Shown here: in pieces, positions 1-5,765 of the stretch
How positions within the stretch are numbered: the first letter of the stretch is position 1
Layout of the letters: every line of letters starts with the position of its first letter
IMG/VR virus record: IMGVR_UViG_3300009102_000068
Span: 1 to 42,109 of that record
DNA length: 42,109 nucleotides
DNA from: a virus
Strand: one strand, 5' to 3'
Position numbers and translations under genes: made by a program
The notes under the pieces: model-generated
What the model was told of the DNA's origin: nothing
What the model saw: the letters and a program-made list of their open reading frames with translations, nothing else
The model's database searches: none

Positions 1-222
1 AGAGCGCGCCGGGGTGTATGCCGGGATATGTGCCGGGGTGCCGGGTTTCAGGATTGACACGGCGCCAGGGCGCCGAAGGGCTCACTACATTTTGGGGTGT
101 ATCATTTTGTGACAATATCCTTAATTCAGGGAGCCCGCGGCTGCCGGCGGGAGTAGCAGCTGTTAATTTTCCGGGCGGGGCGCGAGTATAGGTCGGAGAA
201 CAATTCCTGGCGCAGCTTTTGT
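1..222. other. Non-coding left edge, before the pentamer array
   Basis: No credible gene is visible. Positions 20-49 hold a short run of six five-base blocks each starting with G (G at 20, 25, 30, 35, 40 and 45), the same phase rule as the array further right but without the 8-base core. GGCGCC occurs twice (61-75), and a CCCGC/GGCGGG stem is possible around 133-151. A weak minus-strand promoter is conceivable (TTGTCA at 115-110, 17 bases, AAATGT at 92-87). It would point leftwards out of the window, towards the packaging genes if the molecule is circular. The -10 match is poor. Confidence 0.5.
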
Positions 223-1495
223 GGGTTGTGAAGTCTAGCTGTTTCAGGTCGAGGATTGCCGCAAGGATATGGTAGGTGACGCCTTGATTTGCCGCAGGGG
301 CGAGGGGTGTGAGGGTCAGTCTAGTCAGGCCGCAAGGTCTTGTCGATGGCCGGTTGAGTTGTGACCTGGATAGCCGCAAGGGACCGTGGTGCCTCGTTTT
401 GTTATGCCGCCAGGTTTGGACTCGGATAGTTCAGGCTTGCCGCAAGGTCTTGGTCGGGAGCTGTCGCGCATGGCCGCAGGGTCCTGGTTGGTGACGCCTC
501 GATTAGCCGCAAGGCTTTGGTCTGTTTTGTATGGCCGCAAGGGTCCGTCACGTTCGCTTCGATTTGGATTGTTCAGCCGCAGGGGCGTGTCGAGTTTTGG
601 TGGGGCGTGTTAAGTTTTGCCGCAGGGATTCGCCGGGTGGAGTCATGTTAGGCCGCAGGGGCTTGTTCTGTTTTGTGTGGCCGCAAGGGGTCGGATAGTT
701 TAGTAGTGAAACGTATTGCCGCAGGGGCGCGTACAGCGAAGTCTTGCCGCAAGGGTGAGTCCGGCACAGTCGAGTAAGATCCTGCCGCAAGGGTCGGTGC
801 AGGGGTGTGTGGTTCGGTCTTGCCGCAAGGGTCCGTAAAGCCGTGTCGGGTTCTGCCGTGTCCCGTCATGCCGCAAGGTGAAGGCTTGTGATGTTTTGAT
901 TTAACTCGTCTTGCCGCAAGGGTTTGTCCTGGTTCGGGAAAGTGGGGCTCAGTTACGCCGCAGGGATTCGTAAAGTTCTGATGGGAATTGTTCCGATTTG
1001 CCGCCAGGGCTTGCCGTGAGGCGTCTTGGCTTGCCGCAGGGGTATGAACAGTCTCGTAGAGCCGCAAGGGTTCGGGCCGGCTTATCTGGAAATGTCCAGC
1101 CGCGCGTAGAAACGTTGTGTCCAGCCGCAAGGTAGGGAATTATTGAGTTTCGTCCTGCCGCAAGGATCCGGCACAGCCGCGTCACGCACCAGTTTCGTAT
1201 AGCCGTAAGGCGCTGTCATGCTCAGTTCAGACCAATCCCGTTCCGCCGCAGGGTCGTGTAGGATCTAGTACCGATTCGCCGCAGGGGTTCGTACAGTCAA
1301 TCCAGGATCGTCCAGCCGCCAGGATCCGTATGGTCTAGTGCCGATCTGTTAAGCCGCAAGGGCCTCGTAGAGTACCGCCAAGTCAGGTTAAGCCGCAGGG
1401 TCGCGTCCCGGAGCATCGCGTTAAGCCGCAGGGCTCTGTTGAGTGTTGTCGGGTTAAGCCGCAGGGCGCCGTAAAGTCTTGTGTTGTTCTGCCTT
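223..1495 (+). repeat. G-phased pentamer array with 34 GCCGCARG cores
   Basis: The core is 8 bases: GCCGCAAG (16 copies), GCCGCAGG (13), GCCGCCAG (3), GCCGTAAG (1), plus one degenerate copy at 1099. Cores start at 258, 291, 329, 373, 406, 439, 473, 506, 534, 576, 619, 652, 680, 718, 746, 784, 822, 870, 913, 957, 1000, 1033, 1061, 1099, 1124, 1157, 1202, 1245, 1278, 1315, 1353, 1392, 1425 and 1458. Each core is followed by four to eight blocks of five bases beginning with G, most often GT. By hand parsing, roughly 180 of about 187 blocks start with G; most exceptions start with A (ATCNN). Eight of the 33 intervals depart from the grid, mostly because of a four- or six-base block. The blocks themselves differ in sequence, so this is not a simple tandem repeat. 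The cores fall in all three reading frames of both strands, so it is not coding. Function is unknown. It could be a site for a protein or RNA that contacts one base in every five, or a structured non-coding RNA or ssDNA region. It lies downstream of the early operon, with G on the strand opposite to the mRNA. Confidence 0.92.
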
Positions 1496-1560
1496 TTTTG
1501 CCCACCCTATCCCCCCTGGCAGACCCCCCAAACTAGGGTCCACCAGGGACACACAGCTTT
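1496..1560 (-). terminator. Stem-loop after the last early gene
   Basis: A strong hairpin spans 1514-1548. CCCTGG (1514-1519) pairs with CCAGGG (1543-1548), there is a CA/CA internal loop, then GACCC (1522-1526) pairs with GGGTC (1536-1540) around a nine-base loop. It begins 12 bases past the stop codon of the last minus-strand gene. On the minus strand no T-tract follows it, so it is not a textbook intrinsic terminator. It could be an RNA 3'-end stabiliser, or act with a Rho-type site in the C-rich antisense of the adjacent array. The T-run at 1494-1499 is on the plus strand, at the end of the array. Confidence 0.5.
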
Positions 1561-1854
1561 CTACTCTTTCTTCACAGTGAAGCCATCACAATTTTCCAGC
1601 CACACGGGGTCGAAGTTGAAAGGCCAGTTGAACCAACCGCCCTTGATCCCGGTGGCGGCACCCTTGATGTTCAGCTTCGATGCTCCTTTTTCAAGCAATC
1701 CCACTGGCGCTGTACGGCCCCCGCCGAGCATGGAAAAAAGTTCGGTCACGGGGTTGGCTTGGCCTATGTCTGGGTGGGCGCATTGGCTGTGATAGCTTCC
1801 AGGAACCTCGCGGCGATGCTGACAGGCGTAGCAGTCGAATTTCTTTTCACTCAC
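1561..1854 (-). CDS. Small Cys-rich phage protein, last gene of the early operon
   Basis: This 97-residue protein has CYAC near residues 8-11 followed by a C-A-H around 26-28, a plausible zinc site. The C-terminal half is rich in Trp and Phe (GGWFNWPFNFDPVWLENC), a pattern I associate with small phage proteins of unknown function. It starts with an ATGA overlap on the preceding RAMP-like gene, so the two are translationally coupled. No enzymatic motif is visible. It is the last gene before the stem-loop and the pentamer array. Confidence 0.75.
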   Translation of the reverse strand: MSEKKFDCYACQHRREVPGSYHSQCAHPDIGQANPVTELFSMLGGGRTAPVGLLEKGASKLNIKGAATGIKGGWFNWPFNFDPVWLENCDGFTVKKE

Positions 1855-2483
1855 AGCTTGTCAAATTCGATAACGTCGAACTTGCCTCCACCCATGGACC
1901 GACAGGATCCCAGGCCGTTCTCTTGGCCCAAGTGGAGCATCTTCAGGAGGTCTTTTTCGGTGAGCTTCTTCTGCCCTTCCAACAGCTTCAGCTCGAAGCT
2001 CAGTTCCGCGTGTCTAACGTAGTCGCATCGCTTCAGGATAGACCGTTTGCCCTGCGGTGTCATCACATGGCCGGCTATGTCGTCGTACCCGTCAGCTTCG
2101 TGCTTGTCGAGGAAATGAATCTCTCGAGGCCCAACGTGCAAGCCGTGTTGAATGATACCTTTAGAGCCCCGCGTTTTCACGGTTATCCCGAGGGTGGTGC
2201 CGCATTGGGAAAGCAGAGCTTCAACCTGGAAGTCTCGAATGTAGATGCCCTCGCCGTTCCTGCGGAAGCCGCACCACACTTGCTCGGTTTCTTCCTCCAG
2301 GTCGAGTACCTTTTCCTTTTCCTCCATCGGCTCCCGTGGCATTTCTCCCTTGCTCTCGATCCACTTTTCAAGGATCTCTCGGGACTTCGGCTGGCCGCCG
2401 AAAATCTTGTCCCGGAACATGATCGTGACCCGGTAGATAACGTACAGTTTGCTGTCTTTGAAGATTGATTTCACTGTTTTCAT
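1851..2483 (-). CDS. Phage protein with RAMP-like (Cas5/6/7-type) glycine-rich loop
   Basis: This is a 210-residue protein. The start is the ATG at 2483, which overlaps the previous stop as ATGA, rather than the upstream ATG. What is seen: an N-terminal strand ending in FGGQP; a central segment GIYIRDFQVEALL; then a stretch with TPQGKRSILKRCDYV and a beta strand ELSFELKLLE; a helix LTEKDLLKMLHLGQ; and a terminal loop GLGSCRSMGGGKFDVIEF. The last pattern (G-x-G-x2-R-x2-G-x-G-x-F-x-V) is the glycine-rich loop typical of RAMP-fold RNA-binding proteins such as Cas7, Cas5 and Cas6. Similar proteins are, as I recall, widespread and uncharacterised in early regions of phages. It lies about 350 bases from the pentamer array. 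Inference: it may bind RNA or ssDNA. A CRISPR role is not indicated, because no cas genes or CRISPR array are present. I am fairly sure of the loop pattern and unsure of the fold. Confidence 0.7.
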   Translation of the reverse strand: MKTVKSIFKDSKLYVIYRVTIMFRDKIFGGQPKSREILEKWIESKGEMPREPMEEKEKVLDLEEETEQVWCGFRRNGEGIYIRDFQVEALLSQCGTTLGITVKTRGSKGIIQHGLHVGPREIHFLDKHEADGYDDIAGHVMTPQGKRSILKRCDYVRHAELSFELKLLEGQKKLTEKDLLKMLHLGQENGLGSCRSMGGGKFDVIEFDKL

Positions 2484-2689
2484 TGACGTTCTCCTGTTGC
2501 TCCCCATGGTTCATATCGCCACCGGAAACAAAGCCGGCAGACTTTCAGGACTATCCCGTTCGGGAGCTGACAAATCGGGATCTTCCCTTGTTTTTCCTGG
2601 CAATCAAAGCACTTCAGCAGCGGATCGCTGCCGTTGGATTTCCTCTCATTGGGCTTCGTCCTGTATCGAGGATGGCCTTTTTTCTTCAT
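2480..2689 (-). CDS. Small zinc-finger-like protein
   Basis: This 69-residue basic protein has CFDC and, about 20 residues later, CRLC: two CxxC knuckles that should bind one zinc. The N-terminus (MKKKGHPRYRTKPNERK) is strongly basic, which fits nucleic-acid contact. The start at 2689 was chosen because it forms an ATGA overlap with the preceding gene; the ATG further upstream lies inside that gene. It overlaps the RAMP-like gene in the same way and so belongs to the coupled early operon. No family was recognised. Confidence 0.75.
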   Translation of the reverse strand: MKKKGHPRYRTKPNERKSNGSDPLLKCFDCQEKQGKIPICQLPNGIVLKVCRLCFRWRYEPWGATGERQ

Positions 2690-3015
2690 AGGAGCCAAGC
2701 CAGGAAAGAGAGAAGGGACGAACCGCAAAGGCCTGTGGATACCAGGGCGATCCATCCCTTCGTCCCATGCGCTCTCACCCGCATGAGCTTGTAAACTTTT
2801 TCAACATCGTCCCACTCAGCCAAGCCGATGGCGAATAGATCGCCGTTCCTGAATCCCCAAGCGAACCACAGCAGCGGGAGCCAGTCGGCCCACCAAACGA
2901 CAGTGACGAGCCAGTGGCCGGGAGCCGGGACCGCCAAGATGTGCGAGAAGTGGGCCATGAAGTCAGGATTATGATGCTTAAATATCTCAACGTGATCGGG
3001 AGTCCACCCGGCCAT
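2686..3015 (-). CDS. Hypothetical Trp-rich protein
   Basis: From the ATG at 3015 this is a 109-residue protein. It has a hydrophobic, Trp-rich stretch (HWLVTVVWWADWLPLLWFAW) in the middle and a second hydrophobic segment at the C-terminus, so a membrane association is possible. The start is uncertain. No good ribosome site precedes 3015, about 50 bases separate it from the previous gene, and the frame stays open upstream to 3183. It ends in an ATGA overlap with the zinc-finger gene. No family was recognised. Confidence 0.55.
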   Translation of the reverse strand: MAGWTPDHVEIFKHHNPDFMAHFSHILAVPAPGHWLVTVVWWADWLPLLWFAWGFRNGDLFAIGLAEWDDVEKVYKLMRVRAHGTKGWIALVSTGLCGSSLLSFLAWLL

Positions 3016-3064
3016 ACCCGCAACGAGCTTAGGCGGTTGTGGCCAGCGGCTCCCCCACCATCCT

Positions 3065-3316
3065 TTACCCGTGATCTTCAGCTTCCACCTTCTCTTTCTC
3101 GCCGGTAATCTTGGCCTCCGCAGCCTCACGTTCCGCATGGGCAGCCTTGATAAACACCCGCAGCCGCACAACATAGTCATCAAATAATTTTAGAACCGAA
3201 GGTTCTAAGTAAACTTTGTGCAAGACTCTAACTCCATCCTCGGCGGTCAGCCATATCCCCCACCCGTCAAAGGTCGCGTACAGCCCATCGCCCAGGTACT
3301 CTTTCTTGTCGATCAT
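3065..3316 (-). CDS. Small conserved phage early protein (YLGDGLYATFDG type)
   Basis: This 83-residue protein begins with an ATGA overlap at 3313-3316. Its N-terminal half carries YLGDGLYATFDGWGIWL followed by LEPSVLKLFDDYV, a pattern I know from many small phage proteins of unknown function. The C-terminal 30 residues are charged and helical (Glu/Lys/Ala). It sits between a Cys-rich protein and a Trp-rich protein in the early operon. No catalytic motif is visible. Confidence 0.75.
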   Translation of the reverse strand: MIDKKEYLGDGLYATFDGWGIWLTAEDGVRVLHKVYLEPSVLKLFDDYVVRLRVFIKAAHAEREAAEAKITGEKEKVEAEDHG

Positions 3317-3582
3317 GTTTTTCCTCCAAGTTTTCGCAGTCCATGTTTTGATCTCCACAACTTCTTCGCGCCCTCGATGTTCTCCTTCCTCCAGCCCGGC
3401 GCGAAAGGCCGAGGTAATCGCTCGTCGTCGGTGTACGCATCCCCGCAGCGTAGGCAAGTCCAGTACGGCCCATACCACTCATAAAAGGCCACGACCATCG
3501 GTGATTTTCGCTCACAATTCGGGCAACGATTCCGTTGGATCTCAACGCTCTCCGGTTGTGGCGCGTGAATGTGAACCGTCAT
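3313..3582 (-). CDS. Zinc-ribbon-like small protein
   Basis: This 89-residue protein has CPNC near residue 18 and CLRC about 25 residues later, flanking YEWYGPYW. This is a two-knuckle zinc ribbon. The basic C-terminus (WRSKHGLRKLGGKT) fits nucleic-acid binding. The longer open frame to 3675 overlaps the nuclease gene; the internal ATG at 3582 forms an ATGA overlap with that gene's stop and was preferred. No named family recognised. Confidence 0.72.
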   Translation of the reverse strand: MTVHIHAPQPESVEIQRNRCPNCERKSPMVVAFYEWYGPYWTCLRCGDAYTDDERLPRPFAPGWRKENIEGAKKLWRSKHGLRKLGGKT

Positions 3583-3932
3583 GCTTTCCACGCTGGCGCA
3601 ATTTTGCCAAGCTCCCGAATAGTCTCGAAACCTGTCGTTCTCCCCCGTTTCTTGTATTGGATCATGCGCCACCAAAAGTGGGGGAAGCGGTCAGCGGCGA
3701 TCTTGAATTTCAGCTCTGAATCCTCTCGGATGAAGGGGCCTTTGATCTCATCGACCCGGACACTCCCATCCGGCAGGATGCAAACAAAGTCAGGCGTGTA
3801 GCTCACCCGCTTGGTGCCAGGGGCGGGATCCGACAGGTAGAGCGTGACTTGCTCAAAGTAATACGCCAGGATCATGCCTTTCTGTTTTTGCTCCATGCAG
3901 ATCCAGGCCCAGGCTTTTTCAGGTTTGGTCAT
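3579..3932 (-). CDS. PD-(D/E)XK endonuclease of the DUF1064 type
   Basis: This is a 117-residue protein. The visible catalytic pattern is E27 (FEQV), D48 in YTPDF, E62-x-K64 in DEIKG, and a Lys-rich helix just after. This is the order of a PD-(D/E)XK nuclease and matches the small phage DUF1064 family. Such proteins are thought to cut branched or recombining DNA, although most are untested. It lies among the replication genes and is coupled on both sides by ATGA overlaps. Function is inferred from the motif only. Confidence 0.75.
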   Translation of the reverse strand: MTKPEKAWAWICMEQKQKGMILAYYFEQVTLYLSDPAPGTKRVSYTPDFVCILPDGSVRVDEIKGPFIREDSELKFKIAADRFPHFWWRMIQYKKRGRTTGFETIRELGKIAPAWKA

Positions 3933-4213
3933 GGCTTCGGCCTCCTGTATCTTCTCTCCGTCACTTTCTCCGTCAGTTCGCTCAGTTGCTCGTTATACCG
4001 GCCTTGGGGGTTGTCGGCCCCTACGACTGCCGGCTTGTGTTGCCCACACCAATCGTCAATGAAAGTGATAGGCCAGGTGCCTCGCACGTTGATCGTGACG
4101 CCACGCTCGATCAGTAGCACCGGGGGCTGGATCCGGCATCGGCCCTCGGGCTCACTACTCCGGTTCGATAGGATCTCCCAAAATCGACAGGTTCCGCAGG
4201 GTGCTTGCTTCAA
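3929..4213 (-). CDS. Small Cys-rich phage protein, TTG start
   Basis: This 94-residue protein has CGTCRFW at residues 5-11, a later GRC, and WPITFIDDWCGQHKP. This CxxC...C...WC-x2-H pattern is frequent in phage early operons and suggests a bound zinc; its role is unknown. The start is taken as TTG at 4213. It gives a TTGA overlap with the preceding stop, has a G-rich ribosome site, and puts the Cys motif near the N-terminus as expected. The upstream ATG at 4330 would overlap the previous gene by 120 bases and is less likely. Confidence 0.7.
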   Translation of the reverse strand: MKQAPCGTCRFWEILSNRSSEPEGRCRIQPPVLLIERGVTINVRGTWPITFIDDWCGQHKPAVVGADNPQGRYNEQLSELTEKVTERRYRRPKP

Positions 4214-4566
4214 AAGGCCGCCCCCGGATCGTCGCGGCAGCCGCACCGTTCCACGGCCCGGACTTCCTGCTTTGTCTCCCGGTAGATGACGTTGACGTAC
4301 TGCCATCCGGTCCCATCGCATATCCCGCAATCCCGGTCAGGCTTCCGGCTGCGGTCAGGCTGTTGAATCATCAAATCCTTCCTGGCATCGTTCAAATGCG
4401 CGATTCTGGGGATATATTTACAATCCTCGATGGCCTTCATGGTCATGCCCTCAACGTCAGCCGGCGTGAACTTCCCATAGAATTTCAGGTATTTGGCTGT
4501 CTGCTTGTTCGTGAGTTGCTTATCGTAGGTATCCTCAAGCTCCATGACTGCCTCTACGGGGGTCAC
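4210..4566 (-). CDS. Possible helicase-loader-like zinc protein
   Basis: This is a 118-residue protein. The N-terminal two thirds is helical (TNKQTAKYLKFYGKF, then ADVEGMTMKAIEDCKY). The C-terminal part has CGICDGTGW and CGCR, a short DnaJ-like zinc module. It follows the replisome-organiser-like gene with an ATGA overlap. In many phages a protein of this build and position works with the replication initiator or helicase. That is inference from context; no ATPase motif is present. Confidence 0.65.
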   Translation of the reverse strand: MTPVEAVMELEDTYDKQLTNKQTAKYLKFYGKFTPADVEGMTMKAIEDCKYIPRIAHLNDARKDLMIQQPDRSRKPDRDCGICDGTGWQYVNVIYRETKQEVRAVERCGCRDDPGAAF

Positions 4567-5294
4567 TTGGCGCTCCTGCCCTCTATTTCCTTCAAATGCT
4601 CGTCAGGGGTCATCTTGGCCCTCGCAGGGGATCCTCCAGAGTTCTGCCGGCGAGAGAGCCAGTTGTAGATAAAGCGGCTCATCCCGCCGTAGGTTTTTCG
4701 TTTGGTGGGATTGTCGATGGCCCACTGTCGGCACTCCCGAATCTGCTGTTCAACGTCAACGCCTGTAAAGGTGACTCTCCAGCTCTCTACCTGGCTGCGG
4801 AAAATCGGACACTCGACTTCTTTGATGTTGGTGGGGAAAGTGACGAAAACGGCATCGTCTGGAGCCGAACCGTCAGCGGTTGGGCTCGGGACGTTATCTG
4901 TTCTTCTCCTATCTTCTCTATTCTCCTCTCCTCTACTCTCCTCTACTCTACTCTGTGGCGCCACGTTGGCGTCAGGCTGGCGCCGGCTTGGCGTCACCTT
5001 GGCGTCAGCCCGGCGCCGTTTCTCTATAAACCCAAGATCAATAAAGACTTGCAAATTCAGCTTTTTTGATAGACAAAGCACCCTTTCAAGGTATTGCTCA
5101 GAATCGGGTATTTTGCCCCCAGAGTCGGCGGCAAGCATCCAAAGGCACACAAGTTGGCCCCTTTGGGAGTCAGACAAGCCAATCCATTCCGGGTTCCGAA
5201 TCAGGATTCTGTGCAGTTTGATCCAGGGTGGTTGGCCCCGGTCTGAGCGCCAGGACTGCCAGCGTTTCCAGTTGACGATCTTGAGATATTCCAT
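4563..5294 (-). CDS. Replisome organiser / replication initiation protein
   Basis: This is a 243-residue protein. The first 90 residues (NWKRWQSW ... PPWIKLHRILI ... SDSQRGQLVCLWMLA ... GGKIPD ... LGFIEKR) match the winged-helix N-terminal domain common to phage replisome organisers. A charged, low-complexity linker (Glu/Arg-rich, about residues 110-135) and a C-terminal helical domain (residues 150-225) follow, a layout like DnaD-type proteins. The linker is encoded by a purine/pyrimidine-skewed tract at about 4913-4957 and repeated GGCGTCA words at 4967-5012, which could make its length variable. The ATG has a GAGG site five bases upstream. Expected role: binding the phage origin and recruiting helicase. 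Confidence 0.7.
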   Translation of the reverse strand: MEYLKIVNWKRWQSWRSDRGQPPWIKLHRILIRNPEWIGLSDSQRGQLVCLWMLAADSGGKIPDSEQYLERVLCLSKKLNLQVFIDLGFIEKRRRADAKVTPSRRQPDANVAPQSRVEESRGEENREDRRRTDNVPSPTADGSAPDDAVFVTFPTNIKEVECPIFRSQVESWRVTFTGVDVEQQIRECRQWAIDNPTKRKTYGGMSRFIYNWLSRRQNSGGSPARAKMTPDEHLKEIEGRSAK

Positions 5295-5307
5295 TCTTTC
5301 CTCATGT

Positions 5308-5529
5308 TTACCCTCGGCGGCGCAAAGAGCTTGATTCGGGGGGGTCGGGTTCTGTGGTTTCCTGCGGGTAGTTGTAGATCCCGACTTCTTCGATTTTCTC
5401 CAGAGCCGTGGCGATCCGGCAGAGCTGGACCGCTTGGGCTATCTGAACTTCGTGGTTGTGGACTTCCAGCGCGGTCCCTTCCCCGCACAAGGAGTGTAAT
5501 CGTTGGTCAAGTTGGTCAGGTGTTTCCAT
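5308..5529 (-). CDS. Hypothetical small helical protein
   Basis: This 73-residue protein starts at 5529, preceded by AGGAGG at good spacing; the upstream ATG at 5553 lies inside the preceding gene. The sequence is helical and acidic in the middle (VQIAQAVQLCRIATALEKIEEV) with a Pro/Glu/Ser-rich tail. It sits between the Cys-rich protein and the replisome organiser. No motif recognised. Confidence 0.65.
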   Translation of the reverse strand: METPDQLDQRLHSLCGEGTALEVHNHEVQIAQAVQLCRIATALEKIEEVGIYNYPQETTEPDPPESSSLRRRG

Positions 5530-5537
5530 GGTTCCTC

Positions 5538-5765
5538 CTAAATTTCGACCCAAATAGAGTTATAAAGGCCCCTTCTTCGGCAGGACCGGCAACCGTGTAG
5601 CATCCTTGGCCTGGCGTACTGCGGGTTTAACTCAGCGGCCAGGATCTCGAACTGATCTCCGCAAAAGCAACACTTTCTCGCCGGCAGGAAGAAGCCCGGC
5701 AGCTCTATCGTCTTATCTCGCCGCCAGGCCCACCATGCGTGAAACCGTTTCCACAGCTTTATCAC
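5538..5765 (-). CDS. Small zinc-binding protein
   Basis: This 75-residue protein has a basic, Trp-rich N-terminus (MIKLWKRFHAWWAWRR). CCFC and CRSC are spaced about 25 residues apart and should form a zinc knuckle pair. It is coupled to the exonuclease gene by ATGA (5762-5765), so it may be an accessory to it; this is context only. Confidence 0.7.
   Translation of the reverse strand: MIKLWKRFHAWWAWRRDKTIELPGFFLPARKCCFCGDQFEILAAELNPQYARPRMLHGCRSCRRRGLYNSIWVEI

Noticed and set aside
54-91. Plus-strand promoter (TTGACA at 54-59) for array transcription
   Set aside because: No acceptable -10 box at 16-18 bases; TACATT at 86-91 is 26 bases away. A plus-strand promoter would be interesting but is not supported here.
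325-1185. Open reading frames of 61-160 codons inside the array, on both strands
   Set aside because: The core is read in all three frames of one ORF (as LAA, PCG and PLR), spacings are not multiples of three, and no ribosome sites precede them. They exist because the array has few stop codons.
258-1465. rRNA fragment, because GCCGCAAGG also occurs in 16S rRNA near helix 27
   Set aside because: Only the short word matches; the flanks differ between copies and are unlike rRNA.
223-1495. CRISPR array
   Set aside because: The conserved unit is only 8 bases, the intervals vary in five-base steps, and the intervening DNA itself follows a phase rule. No cas genes are present apart from a RAMP-like fold resemblance.
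223-1495. G-quadruplex or simple microsatellite
   Set aside because: G is single at each phase position rather than in regular runs, and the blocks differ in sequence, so neither explains the pattern.
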